Assembly: GCF_025725645.1 (NCBI RefSeq)
Contig: NZ_CP107007.1
Location: 2,914,001-2,978,000, forward strand
DNA length: 64,000 nt
From: Halomonas sp. GD1P12
GTDB taxonomy: Bacteria; Pseudomonadota; Gammaproteobacteria; Pseudomonadales; Halomonadaceae
Direction: 5' to 3'
This document shows, piece after piece, positions 42,541-52,421 of this stretch. The first letter of the stretch is position 1; each line of letters opens with the position of its first letter. Both the position numbers and the translations under genes were made by a program. Under the pieces are notes generated by a model, which made no database searches, was not told the DNA's origin, and worked only from the letters and a program-made list of their open reading frames with translations.

Positions 42541-42564
42541 AAAGCCGCCCGCAGGCGGCTTTTT
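42541..42564 (+). terminator. Hairpin with T-run between def and fmt
   Basis: GCCGCC (42544-42549) and GGCGGC (42554-42559) with a CGCA loop, followed by TTTTT. A compact intrinsic terminator or attenuator inside the usual def-fmt operon. Confidence 0.8.
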
Positions 42565-42616
42565 CACGCTCGTTTATCCGGCCGCCCCCTCCACCGTCTT
42601 TCGAACAGGTAGATCC

Positions 42617-43630
42617 ATGCCCTCACTGCGCGTCGTCTTTGCAGGCACTCCGGAGTTCGCCGAATCCCACCTCGCCGCTTTACTAAAAAGCGACCACCAG
42701 GTGGTGGGCGTTTACACCCAGCCCGACCGCCCGGCCGGGCGCGGGCGAAAGCTCACCCCGAGCCCGGTCAAACGCCTGGCGCTCGAACATGAGCTGCCCG
42801 TGTACCAGCCGCAAAGCCTGAAGGACCCTGCCGCCCAGGCCGAGCTGGCCGCACTCGATGCCGACATCATGGTGGTGGTCGCCTACGGACTCTTGCTACC
42901 GCAAGCGGTGCTCGACACGCCGCGGCTGGGCTGTATCAACGTTCACGCCTCGCTCTTACCGCGCTGGCGCGGCGCCGCCCCGATTCAGCGGGCAATCGAA
43001 GCCGGCGACGCCGCATCCGGCGTCACCATCATGCAGATGGACGCCGGCCTCGATACCGGCGACATGCTGCTCGAGCTCAAAACGCCGATCACCGAGCAAA
43101 CCACCGGCGGCCTGCTTCACGACCGGCTGGCCGAGGATGGCGCCAAAGCGCTGATCGAGACCCTCGACGCTCTGGCGGAAGACGGGCTGACCGCCACGCC
43201 TCAGCCGGTCGAAGGAGTGACCTACGCCGCCAAGCTGAGCAAGGCTGAGGCCGAGCTCGACTTTCGCCAGGATGCCTCTACGCTTGCGCAGAAGATTCGC
43301 GCCTTCAATCCCTGGCCGGTCGCCTGGTGCGCGCTTGGCGACGAGCGCCTGCGCCTTTATATGGCCCGCGCCGAAGCGCGCGCAAGCGAAAGCCCCTCTG
43401 ATCTCGTCGAGGCGGATCGCGTCGCGCCGGGCACGCTGCTCGCCCACGGCGGTGATCACCTGCGCATTTCCTGCGGCGACGATGGGCGCGAGGTGCTGTG
43501 CGTCAGCCACGTTCAGCTTCCCGGCGGCAAGCTGCTGCCGGTCAGCGCGCTGCTCAACGCCCACCCCCCACGGCTTGCGCCCGGCAGCCGCCTGGGCTCA
43601 CCCTTGATACAACAGGAAGAGAGTTCATGA
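42617..43630 (+). CDS. fmt: Methionyl-tRNA formyltransferase
   Basis: 337 residues, slightly longer than E. coli Fmt (315) because of the C-terminal part. It formylates initiator Met-tRNA. It shows FAGTPEFAESHLAALL at the N-terminus, the catalytic block NVHASLLPRWRGAAPIQRAI (about 111-130) and DTGDML. The C-terminal OB-like domain includes RAFNPWPVAWC. The rsmB ATG overlaps its TGA. Confidence 0.96.
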   Translation: MPSLRVVFAGTPEFAESHLAALLKSDHQVVGVYTQPDRPAGRGRKLTPSPVKRLALEHELPVYQPQSLKDPAAQAELAALDADIMVVVAYGLLLPQAVLDTPRLGCINVHASLLPRWRGAAPIQRAIEAGDAASGVTIMQMDAGLDTGDMLLELKTPITEQTTGGLLHDRLAEDGAKALIETLDALAEDGLTATPQPVEGVTYAAKLSKAEAELDFRQDASTLAQKIRAFNPWPVAWCALGDERLRLYMARAEARASESPSDLVEADRVAPGTLLAHGGDHLRISCGDDGREVLCVSHVQLPGGKLLPVSALLNAHPPRLAPGSRLGSPLIQQEESS

Positions 43631-44958
43631 GCGCCAAACGCCCCCAGGAAGGCAGCGGCCAGGAAGTGCGCGCTGCCGCCGCTCGCGCCCTCGCCCCGGT
43701 TCTCAGCGAGCAGGGCTCGCTTTCCGGGCTCGACGAGCACAGCGTCATTGCCCGCGACCGCGGCCTGCTCAAGGAGCTTTGCTATGGTAGCTGCCGACGC
43801 CTGCCGCGGCTCGAGGCGATCGCCGGCAAACTGCTGAAGCAGCCGTTCAAGAAGCGCGACCAGGACGTCAACGCGCTGTTATTGATCGGCATCTACCAGC
43901 TTTTGTACATGCGCATTCCCGCCCACGCGGCGGTAGGAGAAACCGCGGGGGCGGCCAGACTTCTAAAAAAGGAGTGGGCCACGCGGGTATTGAACGGCTG
44001 CCTGCGCCGCCTGCAGCGCGAAAGCGAGACGCTCGTTGCCGAGGTCGACCGCGATGAGAGCGCAGCACTCGAGCACCCGGCCTGGCTTTTGAACGCGCTC
44101 AAGAGCGCCTGGCCCGAGCAGTGGCGCGACGTGGTCGCCGCCAACAACGAGCCGGGGCCGATGACGCTGCGGGTGAACCAGCGCGTCAACGACCGCGAAG
44201 CGTATCTGGCCAGGCTCATGGACCAGGGGCTCGAGGCGCATCTGTGCCTTCACGCGCCGGACGCCATCACGCTGGAAACGCCCTGCGACGTCTCGCAGCT
44301 CCCCGGCTTTGAGCAGGGCCATGTCAGCGTGCAGGACGAGGCGGCCCAGCTCAGCGCCGCGCTATTGGGCCCGGCGATCGCCCCGCGCCCCGGCGCCCAG
44401 GTGCTGGACGCCTGCGCCGCTCCCGGCGGCAAGACCGCCCACCTGCTCGAGCAGTTCGACATCGCGTTAACGGCGCTGGATAGCGACAACCAGCGCCTGG
44501 CGCGGGTCGACGATACGCTTGGCCGGCTCAACCTGAGCGCCAACCTGATTCATGCCGACGCCGCCGAGCGCGACTGGTGGAGCGGCACACTCTTCGATGC
44601 TATTTTACTCGATGCGCCGTGTTCGGGAACCGGCGTGATTCGCCGTCACCCGGACATCAAGAAGCTGCGCCGGCAAAGCGATATCGGCCAACTGGCCAGG
44701 CTTCAGGCGGCGATTCTGGACAATCTCTGGGGGCTTTTACGCCCGGGCGGCACGCTGTTGTACGCCACCTGCTCGGTGCTTCCCCAGGAGAACGCGAAAC
44801 AGATCGACGCGTTCGTGGCGCGCACCCCGGACGCCCGCGTGACGACCCCGACAGACGTCGCCTGGGGCACGGCCAGCGGCCACGGTCGGCAGCTCTTTTC
44901 GCAACAAAACAGTCACGATGGCTTTTTTTATGCCAGGCTGGAAAAGCAACCGGCGTGA
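43627..44958 (+). CDS. rsmB: 16S rRNA (cytosine-967-C5)-methyltransferase RsmB
   Basis: 443 residues. An N-terminal NusB-like domain (about 10-135) is followed by a SAM-dependent methyltransferase domain with LDACAAPGGKTAHLLE, the DAPCSGTGVIRR cysteine and the catalytic-loop YATCSV cysteine. ATG 43627 overlaps the fmt stop and follows GGAAGAGAG; the frame is open upstream only inside fmt. Confidence 0.96.
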   Translation: MSAKRPQEGSGQEVRAAAARALAPVLSEQGSLSGLDEHSVIARDRGLLKELCYGSCRRLPRLEAIAGKLLKQPFKKRDQDVNALLLIGIYQLLYMRIPAHAAVGETAGAARLLKKEWATRVLNGCLRRLQRESETLVAEVDRDESAALEHPAWLLNALKSAWPEQWRDVVAANNEPGPMTLRVNQRVNDREAYLARLMDQGLEAHLCLHAPDAITLETPCDVSQLPGFEQGHVSVQDEAAQLSAALLGPAIAPRPGAQVLDACAAPGGKTAHLLEQFDIALTALDSDNQRLARVDDTLGRLNLSANLIHADAAERDWWSGTLFDAILLDAPCSGTGVIRRHPDIKKLRRQSDIGQLARLQAAILDNLWGLLRPGGTLLYATCSVLPQENAKQIDAFVARTPDARVTTPTDVAWGTASGHGRQLFSQQNSHDGFFYARLEKQPA

Positions 44959-45006
44959 CGCGAGCGTCGCGCCACATCGCCAACTATCGACAAGGATGAG
45001 ATGACC

Positions 45007-45213
45007 ATGAGCGATCATGTTTACAAGCACGTAGAGATTACCGGTTCTTCGGAAAAAAGCATTGAAGACGCGGTGCAAAAAGCGCTGGCCAAGGCGTCCA
45101 AAAGCATCGACAACATGCGTTGGCTCGAGGTGGTCGACACCCGCGCCCATCTTGAAAATGGCCAGGTCGCCCACTGGCAGGTGACCGCCAAGGTCGGCTT
45201 CACCCTCGAGTAA
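45007..45213 (+). CDS. Dodecin family protein
   Basis: 68 residues from ATG 45007 ([15 protein letters not shown]), with AGGAT 9 nt upstream; ATG 45001 would add two residues. The sequence [35 protein letters not shown] is the dodecin core, including the Trp that stacks on flavin. Dodecins are 12-subunit flavin storage particles. Its place between rsmB and trkA is not obviously functional, and it has its own terminator. Confidence 0.93.
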   Translation: MSDHVYKHVEITGSSEKSIEDAVQKALAKASKSIDNMRWLEVVDTRAHLENGQVAHWQVTAKVGFTLE

Positions 45214-45229
45214 TTCCCCACTGCTTTTC

Positions 45230-45265
45230 GACGGCGGCTGGTTTACACTGGCCGCCGTCTTTATT
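45230..45265 (+). terminator. Terminator downstream of the dodecin gene
   Basis: GACGGCGGC (45230-45238) pairs with GCCGCCGTC (45251-45259), followed by TTTATT. Confidence 0.75.
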
Positions 45266-45321
45266 GCAGCGCCCTTCTTGTTTGACCATACCGCCGGCGC
45301 TTTCAACGGATTCGATTCACC

Positions 45322-46695
45322 ATGAAAATCATCATTCTTGGCGCCGGCCAGGTCGGCGGTACGCTGGCCGAACACCTCGCGCGCGAAGAGAACGATATCA
45401 CCGTGGTCGACACCAACACGGCCAAGCTCCGCGAGCTTCACACGCGTCTCGATATCCGCACCGTCACCGGCGCCGGCTCCTACCCCATCGTGCTGCGCCA
45501 GGCCGGCTGCGAGGACGCCGACATGCTGATCGCCGTCACCAACTCCGACGAAGTCAACATGATCGCCTGCCAGGTGGCGCATACGCTGTTTCGCACGCCG
45601 ACCAAGATCGCCCGGGTGCGCGCTACGCCCTATCTGACCCGCAAGGGCCTGTTCGCCCACGAAGCGATTCCCATCGATGTCTTGATCAGCCCCGAGCAGG
45701 TGGTCACCGATCACGTGCGCCGCTTGATCGAACACCCGGGGGCGCTGCAGGTGCTGGAATTCGCCGGTGGGCTCGTCCAGCTCGTGGCGGTCAAGGCGTT
45801 CTACGGCGGCCCGTTGGTGGGCCAGGACCTCGCCTTTCTGGGGCGCCACATGCCCAACGTCGACACCCGCGTAGCGGCCATCTACCGGCGTAACCGGCCT
45901 ATCATCCCGCGCGGCGATACGGTGATCGAAGCCGACGACGAGGTGTTCTTTCTCGCCGCGCGGCGCGATATCCGCGCGGTGATGAGCGAGCTCAGGCGCG
46001 TCGAGCGCGGCTTTCGCCGGGTGGTGATCGCCGGCGGCGGCAACATCGGCGAGCGCCTGGCCGAGCATCTCGAGCACAGCCATCAGGTCAAGATCATCGA
46101 GCACAGTCTCGAGCGCTGTACCACGCTCTCCGAGCGGCTCGACCGTACCGTGGTGCTCCACGGCAGCGCCACCAGCAAGCGGCTGCTCGAGGAGGAGAAC
46201 ATCGAGGATTGCGACATCTTCTGCGCGCTGACCAACGACGACGAGGTCAACATCATGTCGTCGCTTCTGGCCAAGCGGCTGGGGGCCAAGAAGGTGCTGA
46301 CGCTGATCAACAACGCCGCCTACGTGGATCTGGTGCAGGGCGGCGAGATCGATATCGCCATTTCACCCCAGCAGGCGACCATCGGTAGCCTCTTAACCCA
46401 CGTGCGCCGGGGCGATATCGTCAACGTGCATTCGCTCAGACGCGGGGCTGCCGAAGCGATCGAGGCGATCGCCCACGGCGACAAGCAGTCGTCGAAAGTG
46501 GTGGGCCGGGCGGTGCGCGACATCGACCTGCCCGAGGGCACGACCATCGGGGCGATGGTGCGCGGCAAGGAGGTCATTATCGCCCACGGGGACGCCACGG
46601 TGGAAAGCGGCGATCACGTGATTCTGTTCGTGATCGACAAGCGCCGGATTCGCGACGTCGAGCGGCTATTCCAGGTCGGTTTGACGTTCTTTTAA
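45322..46695 (+). CDS. trkA: Trk system potassium transporter peripheral subunit TrkA
   Basis: 457 residues made of two repeats, each a TrkA_N Rossmann domain ([18 protein letters not shown] at about 3-20; [18 protein letters not shown] at about 234-251) and a TrkA_C domain. It binds NAD(H)/ATP and gates TrkH/TrkI potassium uptake, important for osmoadaptation in halophiles. trkH follows 45 nt downstream. Confidence 0.96.
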   Translation: MKIIILGAGQVGGTLAEHLAREENDITVVDTNTAKLRELHTRLDIRTVTGAGSYPIVLRQAGCEDADMLIAVTNSDEVNMIACQVAHTLFRTPTKIARVRATPYLTRKGLFAHEAIPIDVLISPEQVVTDHVRRLIEHPGALQVLEFAGGLVQLVAVKAFYGGPLVGQDLAFLGRHMPNVDTRVAAIYRRNRPIIPRGDTVIEADDEVFFLAARRDIRAVMSELRRVERGFRRVVIAGGGNIGERLAEHLEHSHQVKIIEHSLERCTTLSERLDRTVVLHGSATSKRLLEEENIEDCDIFCALTNDDEVNIMSSLLAKRLGAKKVLTLINNAAYVDLVQGGEIDIAISPQQATIGSLLTHVRRGDIVNVHSLRRGAAEAIEAIAHGDKQSSKVVGRAVRDIDLPEGTTIGAMVRGKEVIIAHGDATVESGDHVILFVIDKRRIRDVERLFQVGLTFF

Positions 46696-46740
46696 GCGCC
46701 CCATGTCATTACAAACATTGGCCAGGAGCTGCGGGATTCC

Positions 46741-48189
46741 ATGAGTTTGAGGGTCATTTTACGCATTCTAGGGCTGCTCTTGATGCTGTTCAGCCTCACC
46801 ATGCTGCCCCCGATGCTGATATCGCTCTGGTTTCGCGACGGTGTCTGGTACGCCTTCGCCAGCGGCATCGCCATTACCGTGATCACCGGCCTACTGTTGT
46901 ACCTGCCCAACCGGCGCGCGCGCAAGGAGCTGCGCATTCGCGACGGGTTCATCATCGCGGCGATGTTCTGGACGGTGCTGGCGTTTTTCGGCTCGATTCC
47001 GCTGATGCTCTTCGGTCCGAGTGCGCTGCACTTCACCGACGCGGTGTTCGAGTCGTTTTCCGGGCTCACCACCACGGGGGCGACGGTGATCACCGGCATC
47101 GATTTTCTACCGGAATCGATTCGCTACTACCGCCAGCAGCTGCAGTGGCTCGGCGGCATGGGGATCGTGGTGCTGGCGGTGGCGATCCTGCCGACGCTCG
47201 GCGTCGGCGGCATGGCACTTTACCGCACCGAAATCCCCGGGCCGCTCAAGGACTCCAAGCTCACCCCGCGCATCACCGAAACCGCCAAGGCGCTCTGGTA
47301 CATCTACGCCACGCTGACCATGGCGTGCCTGGTGGCTTACATGCTGGCGGGCATGAGCTGGTTCGACGCGCTCGGCCACAGCTTTTCGACCGTGGCGATC
47401 GGCGGCTTCTCCACCCACGATGCCAGCATCGGCTACTTCAATAGCCCCGCCATCGAGCTGATCTGCGTGGTCTTCATGCTGGTCTCGGCGTTCAGCTTCA
47501 GCCTGCACTTCATCGCCTGGCGCGAAAAACGCCTGCTGCACTACTTCGAGGACCCGGAGGCGCGTTTTTTAATGCTGTTTCTGGTGGGGCTGGTGCTGAT
47601 CGCCGCTTTCACGCTCTGGTTTACCGACACCTACGATACGCTGCACAGCCTGCGCCATGCGCTGTTCGAGGTGGTATCGGTGGCGACCACCGCGGGCTTC
47701 GCCGTGGCGGATTTCTCCGCCTGGCCGGGGGCGCTGCCGTTCATGCTGTTCGTGGCGGCCTTCATCGGCGGCTGCTCCGGCTCCACGGCCGGCGGTATGA
47801 AGGTGATCCGTATCATCCTGATTTTGAAACAGGGCATGCGCGAGGTCATGCGCCTGATCCACCCCAACGCGGTGATCGCGGTGAAGGTCGGTAAGGTCAG
47901 CGTGCCGGACAGCATCGCCCAGGCCGTGTGGGGCTTTTTCTCCGCCTACGTGATGCTGTTCTTTTTGATGCTGGTCGGCGTCATGGCCACCGGAGTGGAT
48001 CAAATCACCGCCTGGTCCACCGTGGGCTCGGCGCTCAACAATCTGGGCCCGGCTCTGGGCGAGGCCAGCGAGCACTACGGCGACATGCCCAACCTCGCCA
48101 AATGGATTCTGGTCGTGGCGATGCTGCTGGGCCGCCTGGAAATCTTTACCGTACTGGTTTTATTCACTCCCGCATTCTGGCGCCGCTAG
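46741..48189 (+). CDS. trkH: Trk system potassium uptake membrane protein TrkH
   Basis: 482 residues with about ten membrane segments. Selectivity-filter loops are visible as FSGLTTTGATVITG, FSTVAIGGFSTHDAS, VATTAGFAVAD and LNNLGPALGE. GCSGSTAGGMKVIRI is the conserved intramembrane block. It moves K+ with H+ or Na+ under TrkA control. Whether it is TrkH or the TrkI paralogue of Halomonas cannot be told without an alignment; linkage to trkA favours TrkH. Confidence 0.94.
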   Translation: MSLRVILRILGLLLMLFSLTMLPPMLISLWFRDGVWYAFASGIAITVITGLLLYLPNRRARKELRIRDGFIIAAMFWTVLAFFGSIPLMLFGPSALHFTDAVFESFSGLTTTGATVITGIDFLPESIRYYRQQLQWLGGMGIVVLAVAILPTLGVGGMALYRTEIPGPLKDSKLTPRITETAKALWYIYATLTMACLVAYMLAGMSWFDALGHSFSTVAIGGFSTHDASIGYFNSPAIELICVVFMLVSAFSFSLHFIAWREKRLLHYFEDPEARFLMLFLVGLVLIAAFTLWFTDTYDTLHSLRHALFEVVSVATTAGFAVADFSAWPGALPFMLFVAAFIGGCSGSTAGGMKVIRIILILKQGMREVMRLIHPNAVIAVKVGKVSVPDSIAQAVWGFFSAYVMLFFLMLVGVMATGVDQITAWSTVGSALNNLGPALGEASEHYGDMPNLAKWILVVAMLLGRLEIFTVLVLFTPAFWRR

Positions 48190-48226
48190 CGCCGCCCGGG
48201 GGCCACCTTATGTTAGCGAGATACTC

Positions 48227-49477
48227 ATGACGCACGACGCTCCCCCCCCGATGGGCCGCGAGTTCGAGACGCTGCCCGCGACCAGCGGCCCGCTGAAGGC
48301 CATCGAGATCGAAGGCACCCGCTATACGCTACTGGGCACCGCCCACGTGTCGGCCCAAAGCGCCGACGACGTGACGCGGCTTCTCGACAGCGGCGCCTTC
48401 GACGCCGTGGCGATCGAACTTTGCGACGCCCGCCACCACAGCATGACCAACCCGGACGCCATGGGCGAGCAGGACCTTTTTCAGGTCTTCAAGCAGGGCA
48501 AGGCGGGCATGGTGGCGGCAAGCCTGGCGCTGGGCGCGTTTCAGCAGCGCATCGCCGAGCAGTCCGGCATCCAGCCCGGCGCCGAGATGCGCGCCGCGGT
48601 TGAGGCCAGCCAAACCCACGCGCTGCCGCTTTTGATGATCGACCGCGACGTCGGCGTGACGCTCAAGCGGATCTATCGCAACGTGCCCTGGTGGCAGCGC
48701 ATGTCGCTGTTCACCGGGCTGATCGGCAGCGTCATGTCGCGCCAGGACGTCTCGAAGGAGGAGATCGAGAAGCTCAAGGAGGGCGACATGCTGGAGGCGA
48801 CCTTTAGCGAGTTCGCCAATGAGTCGGAGAACCTCTACACGCCGCTGATTCGCGAACGCGACCGCTACATGGCGCTGCGCCTTGCCGAGCAAGCCCCACC
48901 CGGGCGCTACAAGAACGTGCTGGTGGTACTCGGCGCCGGGCACCTGAAAGGCACCGCCGAGCACCTGGAGGCGCCGCTGCCGAAGAACCCGACCACCGAG
49001 CGCGAGGCGCTCGAGCATACGCCGCCGCCGTCGAAGCTCTGGAAGGCACTGCCCTGGCTGATCACCGCGCTGGTCATTACGGGCTTCGCGATCGGCTTTT
49101 CGCGCAACACCGAGCTTGGCTGGCAGCTGGTGCTGGAGTGGTTCTTGATCAACGGTATTCTTTCCGGTGGGGCGACGATTCTGGCGCTGGCTCACCCGGT
49201 CACGATCATCTCCACCTTCTTCGCCGCCCCGCTGACCTCGCTCAACCCGACCATCGGCGCCGGGTTCGTGGCCGCCGGGGTCGAGCTTTACATGCGCAAG
49301 CCCAAGGTGCGCGACTTCTCCTCGCTCAGACACGATGTCACCGCGCTCAAGGGGTGGTGGAAAAACCGCGTCTCGCGCACGCTGCTGGTGTTCATTCTGG
49401 CCACCCTCGGCTCGGCGGTGGGTACCTGGGTGGCGGGCTTTAGAATCGCCGGGGCGCTGTTTGGAAGCGCGGCGTGA
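48227..49477 (+). CDS. TraB/PrgY family protein
   Basis: 416 residues. The N-terminal TraB domain contains LLGTAHVSAQSADDV (about 36-50), AIELCDARH and the second conserved block VLVVLGAGHLKGTAEHL. The C-terminal third has four hydrophobic segments (ALPWLITALVITGFAIGF; LVLEWFLINGILSGGATILAL; VTIISTFFAAPLTSL; LLVFILATLGSAVGTWVAG). Related proteins inhibit sex pheromone in enterococci (PrgY) or are predicted metallopeptidases related to TIKI. The role in proteobacteria is unknown. It overlaps the DMT gene by 4 nt. Confidence 0.88.
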   Translation: MTHDAPPPMGREFETLPATSGPLKAIEIEGTRYTLLGTAHVSAQSADDVTRLLDSGAFDAVAIELCDARHHSMTNPDAMGEQDLFQVFKQGKAGMVAASLALGAFQQRIAEQSGIQPGAEMRAAVEASQTHALPLLMIDRDVGVTLKRIYRNVPWWQRMSLFTGLIGSVMSRQDVSKEEIEKLKEGDMLEATFSEFANESENLYTPLIRERDRYMALRLAEQAPPGRYKNVLVVLGAGHLKGTAEHLEAPLPKNPTTEREALEHTPPPSKLWKALPWLITALVITGFAIGFSRNTELGWQLVLEWFLINGILSGGATILALAHPVTIISTFFAAPLTSLNPTIGAGFVAAGVELYMRKPKVRDFSSLRHDVTALKGWWKNRVSRTLLVFILATLGSAVGTWVAGFRIAGALFGSAA

Positions 49478-50379
49478 ATAGAATCGAGCGTGCGCCCTGG
49501 CAGGCGGATGCCTTGCTGCTGCTGGTGACGCTCATGGCCGCCGGCGGCTGGATCTTTTCCAGAGAAGCGCTTGCCGGCATGCCGCCGCTTCTGTTCATCG
49601 GCAGCCGCTTTCTGCTTGCCGGACTGATCCTACTGGGCTTTGCCTGGCCTTCGCTTTCGCGCCTGCCCGCCCGGCGGGTGCGGCGAAGCCTGTTCGTTGG
49701 GCTGCTGTTCAGCCTGGCGACCGGTTTCTGGATCATGGGACTAAGCGTCTCCTCGCACCTGGGCGAAAGTGCCTTTATCACGAGCCTGGGGATTTTGATG
49801 GTGCCGGTGCTCGGCATGTTGTTTGGCGACACGCCCCCGCGCACGACCTGGATCGCGCTGCCCGTGGCGCTGGCAGGCTTTGGGCTTTTGTCACTCAACG
49901 CAGGCTTTCGCGTCGAGCTTAGCCAGCTTTTGATGGTGTGCGCCGCACTCTGCTTTGCGCTTTTGATCAACGTCAACACGCGAGTGGTGCGCAACGTGGC
50001 GGCCCTTCCGCTGACCACGCTGCAGCTTCTGGCGGTAGGTGCGGTGCTGACGCTGGTTTCGCTAATCTTCGAGCGCCAGCCCATGGCGCTGAGTACGCCG
50101 GTGCTGGGCTGGTTTTTGGCAAGCGTGGTGCTGGCAAGCTCGCTTCGCTACTTCCTGCAGATCAAGGCCCAGGGCATGACGACGCCGAGCCACGCCTCGG
50201 TCATCCTGATGCTCGAAGCCGTGTGGACCGCGCTGATCGCCGCCTGGTGGCTCAATGAAACCATGACCCCGCTACAGCTTTCGGGCTGCGCGCTGATCTT
50301 TCTGGCGCTGCTGATCAACCGCTGGTACTGGGTACGCAAGGTGCTGCGCCGCTGGCTGCCGGCGCAAACAAGCGCTTGA
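49474..50379 (+). CDS. DMT family (EamA) transporter
   Basis: 301 residues from GTG 49474, overlapping the TGA of the TraB-family gene. Two EamA repeats give about ten membrane helices, with FIGSRFLLAGLILLGFAW in the first and FLQIKAQGMTTPSHASVILMLEAVWTALIAAWWLNE in the second. The substrate is not identifiable; the family exports amino acids or metabolites. Confidence 0.88.
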   Translation: MNRIERAPWQADALLLLVTLMAAGGWIFSREALAGMPPLLFIGSRFLLAGLILLGFAWPSLSRLPARRVRRSLFVGLLFSLATGFWIMGLSVSSHLGESAFITSLGILMVPVLGMLFGDTPPRTTWIALPVALAGFGLLSLNAGFRVELSQLLMVCAALCFALLINVNTRVVRNVAALPLTTLQLLAVGAVLTLVSLIFERQPMALSTPVLGWFLASVVLASSLRYFLQIKAQGMTTPSHASVILMLEAVWTALIAAWWLNETMTPLQLSGCALIFLALLINRWYWVRKVLRRWLPAQTSA

Positions 50380-50394
50380 AACCGGTTCACCCCT

Positions 50395-51141
50395 TTAAAT
50401 ATCCGCCCGTTTGGCCAATAGCCGCTCCATGGCGGGCGTCGGCTCGTCGATTTTGCGATAGAAACGGCTCGCCGCGTAGCTTTCGTTGAACACGTCGAAG
50501 TAGTCGTCGAGCACGTTTGCCGCTTCAATATCGCCGCCCTGGCGCAGAAGCTCGGTGGCCACTTCAGCGGTGCATAGATGCGCTTTCGAGGCGGGCTTTC
50601 TAAGGCGGTAGCGGGTTTCACGCTCGGTGCGAAGCGGCAGTACCGGCAGGCCATCGAGATAAGGGCTTTTACGAAACATGCGCCGCGCCTGACGCCAGGT
50701 ACCGTCGAGAATCACGTACACCGGTATCCGGTCGCAGGCCTTTACCGCGTGCACCGCGTCCATTCCCACCACGCGGTCGGCGTAGTCCGGCTGGTCGTCG
50801 GGAAAGATCAGAAACGGCGCGTAGCGCGCATCCTGCAGTAGCGCTTCAAGCTCGGGGTCGAGCCCGGTGCGCGCCCAGGTGAAAACGCGGGTTTCATTTA
50901 GCACGTCCCCAATCAGCCGCCCGGTGTTGGTGGGTTTCAAGTGCTCGAGCGAGTGGGTCAAAAGCCACACCTGGGCGTAACTCTCCACGCTCACCTTGTA
51001 GGGGCAGAGGCAGTTGAGTTTGGGCAGGTTGCACCCTTCACAGCGAATCACGAAGCTGCCGCGCGCCTTGAACTCGCGCCGCGGCGGGCGCGAATGCTCG
51101 GCAGACGAAGCCAATTCAGAGGGAGTATCAGAGGCAGACAT
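50395..51141 (-). CDS. tapT: tRNA-uridine aminocarboxypropyltransferase (DTW domain, TapT/YfiP-like)
   Basis: 248 residues. The zinc-type cysteines are in IRCEGCNLPKLNCLCPYK (about 33-50), and the DTW-domain motif reads LDGTWRQARRM. DTW proteins such as E. coli TapT form acp3U at position 47 of tRNA. The start ATG 51141 has GGGTG upstream; a TTG at 51153 is also possible. It converges with the DMT gene with only 15 bp between. Confidence 0.88.
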   Translation of the reverse strand: MSASDTPSELASSAEHSRPPRREFKARGSFVIRCEGCNLPKLNCLCPYKVSVESYAQVWLLTHSLEHLKPTNTGRLIGDVLNETRVFTWARTGLDPELEALLQDARYAPFLIFPDDQPDYADRVVGMDAVHAVKACDRIPVYVILDGTWRQARRMFRKSPYLDGLPVLPLRTERETRYRLRKPASKAHLCTAEVATELLRQGGDIEAANVLDDYFDVFNESYAASRFYRKIDEPTPAMERLLAKRADI

Positions 51142-51291
51142 CGGCGCACCCAAACGATCAAAGGGCGCAGAGTATAAAGCAGCGCCGCTCGCGTGACGAA
51201 CCCGCGAGCACCAAGCGCAAGCGGGCTCGCCGTTTTCCCATGGGGTCAGCGCTGAACCGATGCCAGCACGCCGGGTGCGCTCTGGCCGAAT

Positions 51292-52350
51292 TCACTCGGC
51301 CAGGGCTTCCACGCAGGAAGTATCACGCAGATGGGCGTAGCTTGCGGCGTAGCGGGCGAACTTGTGCGCGCCACTAGCGTAAGGGGCGTAGCGCGGCGGG
51401 ACGCTTTCGCTCGTACAGCTTGGTAGTACCTCGACCATGGCCTCAAAATCGAGATCGAAGAAGAACGGCAGCGAGTAACGCTGCCGGCCGCTGGTGTTGA
51501 CCACCCGGTGCAGCGTCGACACGTAGCGGTCATTGGTGAGGGTCTGCACCAGGTCGCCGATATTGACCACGAAAGCCCCGTCGATGGGCGGCGCGCTGAT
51601 CCAGGTACCGTCGCAATGGCGAATCTGCAGACCACCTACGGCGTCCTGCGCGAGGATGGTCAAAAGCCCGTAGTCGGTGTGGGCGCCGATACCGATCTCC
51701 TCTTCACCGATCGCGCCGGCCTGGCTTGGGTAGTGCAGCAGTCGCTGAATCGCTATGGGCCGTTTCTGGCGCGGCGCGAAGTAATCCTCACAAAGCCCAA
51801 GACTCAGCGCGATGGCCCCCACCAGGCGATGACCCAGCGTCAGCATCTCGGCGTAGTAGCGCTCGAACACCGCCTTGAACGCCTCGGGTTTGGCCGGCAT
51901 CCGGTTGGGCCCACGAAACGGCGACACCTCGGCCTCATCGAGCCCCAGATCGAAGCACTCTTTCAAGTCGCGACTTTTGTTTGGGTCGACGTTTTCACCA
52001 AACAGTGGCGTGTAGCCGCGCAGAGAGAGCCCCGAGCCGACGATATTGAGCGCCTCCTTTTCCGCCAGGGGGCGCGCAAAGAAACCGGCCGCCATCGTAA
52101 ACGCCTGCTCGACGAGCCCGGGGTCGATTCCGTGCCCGCGCACATAGAAAAATCCGGTGCGTTCACACGCCTGACCAATCGCGTTGGCAACGCTCATCGG
52201 GTCGCTCTGATCGAGCAACGGGCCCAGGTCGATGACGGGAATTTGTGCCGGCGCCAGTGTGCGCGTCGTCAGGGAAGGCGCCAGGGTAAAGCGCGCGCGC
52301 TCGGCGTTTTGATGGTCCAACACCTCGAGGTCCGTGGTGTCATCGCTCAT
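51292..52350 (-). CDS. 2-oxoglutarate/Fe(II)-dependent oxygenase, isopenicillin N synthase family
   Basis: 352 residues. DIOX_N domain at about 37-130 (IPVIDLGPLL; TGFFYVRGHGI) and a 2OG-FeII_Oxy domain with iron ligands H224 and D226 (GAHTDYGLLTIL) and H281 (STLHRVVN). R291 in RYSLPFFFD binds 2-oxoglutarate. The substrate is unknown; bacterial members oxidise diverse amino acids and small molecules. GGAACCACTAC precedes ATG 52350. It lies 71 nt after the sirtuin gene, last in the eutBC-sirtuin-oxygenase run. Confidence 0.88.
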   Translation of the reverse strand: MSDDTTDLEVLDHQNAERARFTLAPSLTTRTLAPAQIPVIDLGPLLDQSDPMSVANAIGQACERTGFFYVRGHGIDPGLVEQAFTMAAGFFARPLAEKEALNIVGSGLSLRGYTPLFGENVDPNKSRDLKECFDLGLDEAEVSPFRGPNRMPAKPEAFKAVFERYYAEMLTLGHRLVGAIALSLGLCEDYFAPRQKRPIAIQRLLHYPSQAGAIGEEEIGIGAHTDYGLLTILAQDAVGGLQIRHCDGTWISAPPIDGAFVVNIGDLVQTLTNDRYVSTLHRVVNTSGRQRYSLPFFFDLDFEAMVEVLPSCTSESVPPRYAPYASGAHKFARYAASYAHLRDTSCVEALAE

Positions 52351-52421
52351 GTAGTGGTTCCTTGTTACCTTTAGCTGATCGCTGTCACAGCGGTGCTGCT
52401 TTATCGCGGCTTCCGGCCAAC

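Noticed and set aside
44737..46161. 474-codon minus-strand frame across rsmB, dodecin and trkA genes
   Set aside because: It runs antisense through three well-supported genes and has no domain signature.
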